From NCBI GenBank assembly GCA_963281155.1, contig CAUJLY010000005.1, positions 992,001 to 1,056,000 of the forward strand: a stretch of DNA of 64,000 nt, read 5' to 3'. A model generated the notes under the pieces. That model had not been told where the DNA came from, did no database searches, and saw only the letters and a list, made by a program, of their open reading frames with translations. The translations under genes and the position numbers were made by a program. Origin of the DNA: Rhabditophanes sp. KR3021 (taxonomy: Eukaryota; Nematoda; Chromadorea; Rhabditida; Alloionematidae). Positions 56,555 through 64,000 of this stretch are shown piece after piece (within the stretch, counting starts at the first letter, position 1; each line of letters starts with the position of its first letter).

Positions 56555-58491
56555 AATCTTTAACATCACAGGTTAAACTAACAATTAATACATATTTACA
56601 TCAATTTTGTTTATTCATTTTTGTATTGGGCTAACAAATTTTTAATTAGTATAAAAAATACATTTATATCCGCTTCGTTTTGGTTTAAAAGTTTAATGGC
56701 TTAAAAAGTTATGTAAGACTCATACTAAATTGTTGTTTTGGGTGATGACATATTCATAACAATACTTGGAATACAAATATTTTGATTGCAATTGTTATTC
56801 CTCGTCGTGAATATTTGATTCAAAAATGTAAAGGATAAAATTCATCAGACCAGTCATGAATTTAATGGCGAATACCATCATTTTAGTCATTTCAATATTA
56901 TATTTGATGCGGAGATTTAAATGGTAGTTTATTTTTAGAACAATTATTATTTTGGATGATATAAAGTTTAAACGATGTTTGATTAAATGTATCTACAACA
57001 TTCTGTAGTGATACCTTTTAATCTATCTCACTTTATGTGATTTCCGTGATAACCAACCTGACGACAAACCCAGCCACTCATACATCTATTTTAGTAGTCT
57101 GTGATTTTTGAAAAACTATAATCTTTTGTTCCTGATTCCTAAATAATCACCTTAGGTACATTATTTGACAAACTAATTAATGAGACACTTCTCTTTAACA
57201 AACTTTGACAGGCAACTCCGTCATTGTTTCTTGAAATGTTCTGGATAAATGTGTTCTAGATGACCAAAGAATATACAGTACAAATGATAAGACGTGGGGA
57301 CATCAGTAGCACAAGTAACATATAAAGCATCATGATAAGAGACATTCTTTTACCCATAGGTAGTCCACGAAACAATTAAATTTTTTGTGGCTGAGCTTCC
57401 CCCTTTTGTATGGACAGTCATATTCCCATGCTTGGCCTTTAACCACAAATTGGATCCTCTGTTATAGCATATTCTTTACTTTTTTTGACTTTTCACAGAT
57501 AACTTTAACCTCTTTCAGGATCTTTTTTGTGATCTTTTTCAAGATACAGAATTTTTATTGCTTGATTTTGTCTTTGTTTGAACTTTTGATAATATTCTTT
57601 CCTTTATAATCAAAAAAAGTTTTGGTCTCTTATAAATAGATTAACGAGAGGTAGGAGCTAGATTGGGTACTATTTAAGTTCGCCTCTTAAATCAAGATTA
57701 ATTACATTGCTTAACACTGTCTTGTAAATGTAAATTTATACTAATTTTTTGTGCAAATTATGACATATGTTTGTTACTTCTTAAATTGCCTCAAGTAATT
57801 AATCAGTTTTTAGTTGCTGATTGGGCTTAGGCATCCATAATGTATCTGACTAAATGTGTTTGCAATAATAATATTTAGTTTCAGAACAATCAGGCAATGA
57901 CTAAGCAAACTTTATAATTGTACATACTAATGTGTATGTTGAAAAGAAGCATTACTCATGGAGGTATTAGTTTACCGCTCAATTAGAGGGCACTGTCACC
58001 ACTTGCTCTAATGAGAAACATCAACACTACACGATTCATTTTTAACCTCGCTAATGATCTATCATTTTCATGTTTCTGAAACTAATAGTGTGTCTTTTTT
58101 ATGACCCTTCCCCTTAGTTAGCGTATGTATAAAAAGATTTTGCTACCAACATTATTTTATGTATTTCTTGAATTGTACTTTTTAGATTATCATTTTAGTA
58201 ATATTTCACTATCATCACACCTTCCTTTGTGAACGGGAAACAAAAAGAGTCGCTCGCTTTTTTGAGCATTACATCAAGTACTCGTTTTGACTTGTACAGT
58301 GATGTTAGATAATGTTTAAAATTTGGATAAATGCATCACCATCTTGAGAGCTTTTATTTAACTTTTGTCAAGTATTTATATCCCCTTTACTACCTCAGAA
58401 TGTGAAGGAGTTCGTTTGTAGTTTAAATACCTACAACTATTATCATTGCCTTTTATTTGACTTTTATTAATAACATTTAACTTTAGTAAAA
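56555..58491. other. 1.9 kb intergenic region, no gene seen
   Basis: AT-rich DNA between cullin-5 and the phosphate transporter. A Phe/Leu-rich frame at 57385-57609 looks compositional. It should hold the promoter of the transporter. Confidence 0.4.
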
Positions 58492-60048
58492 ATGGACGTC
58501 GTCACTTCTATGGTGGATTTGGCCGGTTGGCAACATGATGCCCTCTGGGCCCTCATAGTCGGAGCCATCCTTGCCTTTCTCATGTCAATGGGTCTTGGAG
58601 CCAATGATGTGTCAAATGCCTTTGGAACTAGTGTCGGATCAAAGGTCTTAACTTTATTCCAAGCTTACGTCTTGGCTACAATCTTTGAAACTCTGGGATC
58701 AGTTCTGGTTGGATATAATGTGACGGACACAGTACGGAAAAGTATTATTAATACGGATATGTACAATTCCGAACCTCGGACTTTGTTGATTGGGCAGGTT
58801 GCCATTTTGGGAGGATGCGCGGCTTGGTTGATTATGGCGACTATTATGAAATGGCCTGTTTCTAGTACCCAGTCTATCGTTGGAGCTACTATTGGCATGT
58901 CTGTTGTCATGAAAGGATTTAACGGTATCTCTGTGAGTGAGGTAATCAAAATCTGTTCCTCTTGGGTGATATCACCAATCTTGTCTGGAAGTATTTCAAT
59001 GATACTTTATATTATTGTGGATCATAGTGTGCTGAGGAGAAAAACTCCTTTTAAATGTGGATTGAAAGTGCTGCCTATCTTTTACTTTTGTTGTCTCACT
59101 TTCAATACTTTTGCTGTGGTCTATCAAGGATCTACGATTATTGGGTTGAAATCTGTTCCACTCGGTTTGTCTTTTGGAATAGCTTTTGCAGTAGGAGGCT
59201 TAACTTTCGTAATTATGCAATTTTTCGTTAAACCGAGACTTTCAAAATGGATTGACAAGACTACTCCTGACGTTACAATTGGAAGTGTCAAGACTATTAG
59301 TACTGGTCCCGAATTTACCAATGTTTCTGAGGTTGCAACTTTAGAAAAAATTGATGAGTGCGTCGAAACCAGAACTCAAGCCAGAGACGGTACATTCAAG
59401 GGTTTTGTGAAATGGTTCCTTCCCCTAAAAGACAGAAAGACTTCCCCACGTGTCCTCAAGATCTTCAGTTCAATTCAGATATTTACAGCATGCTTTGCGG
59501 GATTCGCCCATGGGGCAAATGACGTAGGTAGGTATAATTAGCATTGACACAGCTTTTTTATTTTTGTGCGAATCTACATGTAAAGTAAAAATATTAATTG
59601 TGCTAACATACATTTATTCGTAGCCAACAGTGTGGCGCCGCTGGCAGCACTCCTTTCAATTTACAGAATGGGGAATACCTTACAGTCAGAGGAGACTCCA
59701 ATTTATGTTCTGTTATTTGGAGTTTTGGGTATTTGTCTAGGTCTGTGGTTATTTGGACACAGAGTCATTGAAACAGTTGGCCAAAGAATGACAGAAATCA
59801 ACCCAGCCAGTGGATTTACGATTGAATTTGGTGCTGCTGTCACCGCTCTTCTTGCTTCCAAAGCCGGTCTTCCAATCTCAACAACTCACTGCCTCGTCGG
59901 AAGTGTTGTCTTCGTCTCAGCCATGAAATCAGAAGAAGCCATTGACTGGAGCATTTTCAAGGGAATTGTCTTTTCCTGGATCGTTACGTTACCAGTTTCC
60001 GCTTTATTCGCCGGTGGTTTAATGAGACTTCTAATTTTATTCCATTAA
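58492..60048 (+). CDS. sodium-dependent phosphate transporter (PiT/SLC20 family)
   Basis: There are two exons, 58492-59527 and 59624-60048, joined in phase 1, giving 486 residues. PiT proteins import inorganic phosphate with sodium across the plasma membrane. Both halves carry the PHO-4 signature. Near residue 37 it reads GANDVSNAFGTSVGSK, and across the intron HGANDVANSVAPLAALL. Paired segments WPVSSTQSIVGATIG and LPISTTHCLVGSVV form the substrate site in each repeat. About ten hydrophobic helices can be drawn. The central cytoplasmic loop (about residues 250-330) is much shorter than in mammalian PiT1/2. The 96-nt intron falls in the second signature, and the splice restores the conserved alanine. 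Confidence 0.95.
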
Positions 60049-60457
60049 TTCTAAAGAGTAACCAATATTTGGTTTTTTATAACAAAAGTATAATATCCGT
60101 AACACTAATTAATAAGTCACTTATGATACCGCAATCAAGTTTTGTCTAGTAAAGCTTTGTTTAATAAAGCTTTGGTATTTTTGTTTTTGGCTTTAAAATC
60201 AATTATATTTATTAGTTTGTGTTATTTGCGATTTGCTGCAGTTTTGGTGATGATGTCAGAGCACTTTCGATATATTTATAAATGTATATATTTTGTTGTT
60301 TTGATTGGGAAGAGAGAGGGTAGTGGTTGTAAATAGAGAGAGATACGTTCCGTTGATAAACCACTAAGTCCATCGTCATCATATACTTTAGTATAGGTTG
60401 TTATTGACGTTGTGGTATACTTTTTATTGCTATTATATACAAATAAATTTATAAACG
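60049..60457. other. intergenic, no gene seen
   Basis: AT-rich sequence after the transporter. A plus-strand frame at 60142-60336 looks compositional. It should include the promoter of the next gene. Confidence 0.4.
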
Positions 60458-61889
60458 ATGGCGTATGAACCTTTCCATGATATCTTCGAAAGTGATACTA
60501 ACATCGACTATCCATCTAGTGAAAGCGATTGTGAAGTTATCTTGACTAAAGAAGTTGAGGGACTAAGTATAGTTGAAAAAAGGGAAATAAAAAAGTCAGG
60601 TGATGTTAAATTGGTTGAAACGGATCAAATATTGGTTTCACGATTATCAGTGTATAAGTTCCTTCCGGCTATTTATAATAAGTTTAAAGATATGGATTCT
60701 TCAACATTTATTCGTGATCCCGTAAGTTGAGTTTAAAAATTTATGTATATTTGTGTGTATATTTAGAGGGTATTTGTTTGTGATAAAAGCCTCGACAAAT
60801 ATTACTTCGATGATGATGTTGCAACAAATATCTTAGATGTAGGACCAATTTATGATCGAATTCAGGTTGATGAGATTGAAAAAGTTCATCAAACGACACA
60901 AAAACATCAATCTTAGGCTAGATTTTACAATGGAAGAATCAAATCCGAGAATAATGGAGATATTTGACTTTAAACATCTTTTTGCCTCAATAGAATTTTT
61001 GTTTTCAGTCCATCAACCTGATTTTAACTGTATTCTAGATATGTGCCCCCCATCAAGTGGAATCAAACTGTATGCTTATTACGAAAGCCAATTTCCAAAG
61101 CATTCACTCCCCATGGAGCGTATTTACTTCGAAAGAGTAAATTCAGAAAACAAAACTCCCAACTTAGTTTATTTTTCTAATCCAATTGGAGCCAAAGACT
61201 ATCAAAGTCAGTTTTACGAAGCTCTTGATTTTACTGAAAATGCAAATATTTATGTGATTAGAGATGAAGTCGACAAATTACAAGCCAATAAGACAATATT
61301 TGTCGCTCAAGTTAGTATTAGTGCGAGTCATCAAGTGTTTTATAAGAAATTCAAAACCTGCGACGTTGAGAATAATAAATTTGTTGTTGATGATGTAAGT
61401 TTTTGAATTAATTAAGTAAAATATACTTTTATTCTTAGAATTTCGTAAAAACCACCAAGGAGCAAACATTACAAAATTTATTTTTCTGTAAAGGAGCTCC
61501 TAATCTTCTCGAAATAACGATAACAAATTGTCAAACTCAAATAGATCAAACAATCAAATTCATCAAACAGCAAAATAATATCAATGTCAAGTTTAAAAAT
61601 GTCTTGGACATAGAATTCCCTGAATGACCTTGGATTGATTCAGATCAGGGGTATTTACAAGTCACTTCAATTTAGTTTTAGAAATCTCGAAGATTATTTA
61701 AGAATTCTTAACAATTTGCCCGACAACGAAAAGACTAATTATTATGGAGTTTTTGTTGAATCGTCAGATTATAGAAAATCAACTAGTGAAAACCATGTTA
61801 GGCAGCAGATTCACCAAATGTATCCGAGAGTCCCGAATATGAAGTTTAGGAAGAATTTCAGGGTTCTAGATTATTTTAAAAGTTCTTAG
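60458..61889 (+). pseudogene. F-box/FTH-like gene with two apparent frameshifts
   Basis: The start is at 60458 (MAYEPFHDIFESDTNIDYPS). Exon 1 ends at 60721 and joins in phase 0 to an exon at 60767 (RVFVCDKSLDKYYFDDD). That frame ends at a TAG near 60914. The protein continues in another frame from about 60862 (LKKFIKRHKNINLRLDF) to 61391. An ordinary intron then leads to NFVKTTKEQTLQNLFF and ends IEFPE-stop. A third frame continues NDLGLIQIRGIYKSLQF to 61889. The pattern of basic helix then NxNLxLDF resembles the FTH/DUF38 part of nematode F-box proteins, but I do not recognise a firm family. Long open segments suggest recent decay or assembly errors. Confidence 0.45.
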
Positions 61890-62065
61890 TTTGTTACCAA
61901 TAAAATGATTTCCCATAAGTGTACAATTTAAATGTAATAATTTAAATATACCAATCTGTTATATTTATAATATCCTAATTTTGTGATGATATGACCAAAT
62001 AAGTAGACCTGGTTAAAATCAAAGCGGACCACTCGCCTTCCTTGTTTGTATTACTTTATGCCAAG

Positions 62066-63056
62066 ATGAAGCCATCAAACAACAATTGTCTCATTACAAA
62101 TGGAGGTGCAAGTAAGATGATGAAAACCCAACAGCCACCATCTGATCCTGGAAACAACGAATGCTTGAAATGGATTAACCGTGCGTTGGCCAAGAAAGTA
62201 TCCGGACTCAGAGAGGAATTTCAATCTCTGAAGAGGTATTGTCCTAAGAATATGTGCATCGCTCTATTTTTGGCTAACCAAGAAGCCGGAAAGAATCGGT
62301 ACAGGTTGGTTTTTGCTTAAATTCATATTCTGTAATTTATTTTAGGGATGTGCCTTGTCAAACAGCTTTCCGTGTACCTGTCAAATGGCCTGGAATAGAG
62401 TCTGACTACATTCATGCTAATTATGTGTCAACACCTGTTAATCCTAAGCGTTTTATTTGCGCTCAAGGGCCTACTGAAACGACATGTCCGACTTTTTGGC
62501 ATATGATTATCAATGAAGGAACTGAGTCTATTATAATGGTACATTTTAAATTTTTATGTTAATAATATTTCATTGATAGTTGTCGAGTATTGATGTCAAT
62601 GATTCTTCTGTCAAAAGACACAATCTAGCGGTTAAATGGGAAAGCTGCAATCCTGGGGAGAGAAGTGTCAATTTGACTCACTGGTTGGATTGGCCTGATC
62701 GTGGAGTACCATCTACGACAAATTGTGTGTTCGATGTTCTTTCTATCGTCCGAGGCTCCAAAAAACCAATAGTAGTCCATTGTAGCGCCGGCATCGGTCG
62801 TACAGGGTCGATTGTTGCTATTGAGTTCATCCTGGAAAAGTTGTTCGCCGGCCAAAGTTGTGAAAGTACGGATACTATCTTAAAGGAACTGCGTAATCAA
62901 CGCGTGTACTCAGTTCAAAACGACCTACAATACCTTTTTGTTCATCGCATGGTTTTGCTTTACTTTTTAGAAAGAAACAGAAGCACGATTCCGTCTCAAA
63001 TCAAAGATGTCTACAGTCAATTCATCCTCGATTACAATGATGCCACCTCCATCTAA
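62066..63056 (+). CDS. non-receptor protein tyrosine phosphatase (nematode small PTP)
   Basis: There are three exons, 62066-62304, 62346-62538 and 62580-63056, for 302 residues. It is a single-domain classical PTP that removes phosphate from tyrosine, as in the family of sperm/germline PTPs of nematodes. Readable motifs are NRYRDVPCQTAFRV, DYIHANYV, RFICAQGPTETTCPTFWHMI, the WPD loop WLDWPDRGVP, and the active site VVHCSAGIGRTGS with its nucleophilic Cys and Arg. A Q-loop-like VYSVQNDLQYLFVH follows. Between ESIIM (end of exon 2) and LSSIDVNDSSVKRHNL (start of exon 3) the usual KCxxYWP-type segment of about 35-45 residues is missing. The enzyme may be altered, or an exon was missed, although the intron there is only 41 nt. 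Confidence 0.9.
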
Positions 63057-63094
63057 CAACTGCTGACCTGTTTACTTATATTAGGACATGTATA

Positions 63095-63100
63095 AATAAA
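63095..63100 (+). terminator. polyadenylation signal AATAAA after the PTP gene
   Basis: AATAAA lies about 40 nt after the PTP stop codon, between two converging genes. Confidence 0.5.
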
Positions 63101-63340
63101 TGTTTACCAGTCATAGGATATAGTAACTAACCTCAACGTAAAAAGTTGAATATTAGTCAAAGAGTATATTTGTATTATTGACTGTGTGAATTTGATTAGT
63201 AAATAAAGGAAATTTATATGAAATCTTGTGTTACTTTTTGTTATTATTTATTTTTGCAACTAATTTATTTATTGCGAAATTTCATGATAAAATACAAAAG
63301 TTTCCCCCGGTATAACAAAAAAGATACCACGTCTTGATAG

Positions 63341-63985
63341 TTATTTATTTGAGGTAGGAGGAGGGGGCATCGAGTCTAAAACAGCTTTTTCAAGATTCCT
63401 TCTTACTTCCATGGACGATATAAGGCGATCCTCAATTCCCTTTTCAATAGAGTCATTTTTAGAATCTGACCAATGAAAAGATGTACTATCATCTTTGTCT
63501 GAAACCAGCAAAGACTCATAATGCCGTCCAAAAGTTTCATCACTATCATCTAGTTCCGCATTTTTAATATTGAGCATTTGTCGCATAATTTTATTTTCGA
63601 TTTCCAATTGAGCTATCTTTGAATCCTTTCCCTTTGTAGAATCTTCAAATGAATCTATTTCATCTAGTACTTTGGTACAAACAGAAGCGAACAACAAATT
63701 GCCTTTGACTTCTCGGCACTTTTCATTCATTTTACACTCCATATCGTCAAGCATACATTGTTCTTTCGGTAGATCGGCTATTTTATTAATTATTTGGCGG
63801 TGCTTCCTCATCACAATTTCTAGCGTCTTCTCATAGTCGCGTATTAATAGTTTCAAGGCTCCCTTTTCCTCTGTCAGCTGAACTATTCGATTATTTTCAA
63901 AGTTCATTTTACCAATAATTGACTTTCTGTAATCCTCTCCCCCACTATTACTGATTTCCTGCATCTTATCCACATTTGCGCGATA
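63341..63985 (-). CDS. SIKE/FGFR1OP2-family coiled-coil protein, 5' end missing
   Basis: A 214-residue C-terminal exon starts after a TTTTTAG acceptor at 63986-63992. The first exon or exons lie beyond the right edge. The protein is mostly coiled coil. The segment FENNRIVQLTEEKGALKLLI, followed by EKTLEIVMRKHRQII, matches the ENRQIRELQQEN...ELIMSKYREQM block of FGFR1OP2/SIKE1. IAQLEIENKIMRQMLNI matches the later QLEQENKGLREILQI. These proteins are STRIPAK complex components, bridging striatin phosphatase and Hippo kinase signalling. The tail is acidic/Ser-rich and ends in a proline run (SMPPPPTSNK). It converges with the PTP gene. Confidence 0.75.
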   Translation of the reverse strand, partial: YRANVDKMQEISNSGGEDYRKSIIGKMNFENNRIVQLTEEKGALKLLIRDYEKTLEIVMRKHRQIINKIADLPKEQCMLDDMECKMNEKCREVKGNLLFASVCTKVLDEIDSFEDSTKGKDSKIAQLEIENKIMRQMLNIKNAELDDSDETFGRHYESLLVSDKDDSTSFHWSDSKNDSIEKGIEDRLISSMEVRRNLEKAVLDSMPPPPTSNK

Positions 63986-64000
63986 CTAAAAACATTCGAT

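Noticed and set aside
1..64000. tRNA, rRNA, CRISPR arrays, spliced-leader RNA genes and transposase genes
   Set aside because: I scanned by eye for tRNA B-box-like sequences, regular spaced repeats and transposase motifs and saw none. A covariance-model search would be needed to exclude small RNAs.

Overview
The window is nuclear DNA of a metazoan, most probably a nematode. The clade is not resolvable from the sequence alone. The evidence is AT-rich DNA, many introns of about 40-50 nt with TTTTAG/TTTCAG acceptors, a stand-alone SH2-tyrosine kinase and a small single-domain tyrosine phosphatase of the kind expanded in worms, a decayed DUF229 gene, a short secreted phospholipase A2-like protein, and several decaying F-box/LRR-like loci.

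Layout, left to right. 0-5.6 kb: group II PAK kinase (partial, minus), a SMIM12-like membrane protein (plus), a phospholipase A2-like protein (plus), a decayed LRR/F-box-like locus, and a ChaC-type gamma-glutamylcyclotransferase (minus). 7.7-8.6 kb: PPCDC of coenzyme A synthesis (minus). 8.6-11.5 kb: gene-poor and strand-biased. 11.5-13.2 kb: DUF229 pseudogene. 13.5-15.8 kb: a CH-domain protein and a peptide-type GPCR (both minus). 15.8-19.4 kb: gene-poor. 19.4-31 kb: Arp1/centractin (plus), a small unrecognised gene, transportin-3 (minus), an acetyl-CoA hydrolase/CoA-transferase (plus), CCT-alpha (minus) and a kelch remnant (plus).

31.3-48.8 kb: a complete dynein-2 heavy chain (DYNC2H1/CHE-3 type, minus; nine phase-consistent exons, 4,225 codons). 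Its six long introns (about 375-1,430 nt) carry antisense protein-like sequence. At least four hold copies of LEM-3/ANKLE1-type GIY-YIG nuclease genes in different states of decay.

48.8-64 kb: an F-box/LRR-like remnant, the SH2-tyrosine kinase (plus), a tail-anchored protein of unknown function (plus), cullin-5 with one frame break (plus), a PiT phosphate transporter (plus), an F-box/FTH-like broken gene (plus), the tyrosine phosphatase (plus), and a SIKE/FGFR1OP2-family gene running off the right edge (minus).

Most intact genes are unrelated housekeeping genes: dynein-2 for intraflagellar transport, Arp1 for dynactin, CCT for folding, transportin-3 for nuclear import, cullin-5 for ubiquitin ligases, and PPCDC and the CoA hydrolase for CoA metabolism. 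No tight operon is evident.

The most unusual feature is the dynein-2 gene. One GIY-YIG subfamily sits in introns 4, 5 and 6. Introns 4 and 5 interrupt the AAA1 and AAA2 Walker A motifs at the same glycine codon. This raises the hypothesis, unproven here, of nuclease-assisted intron spread. All splice sites were read by eye.
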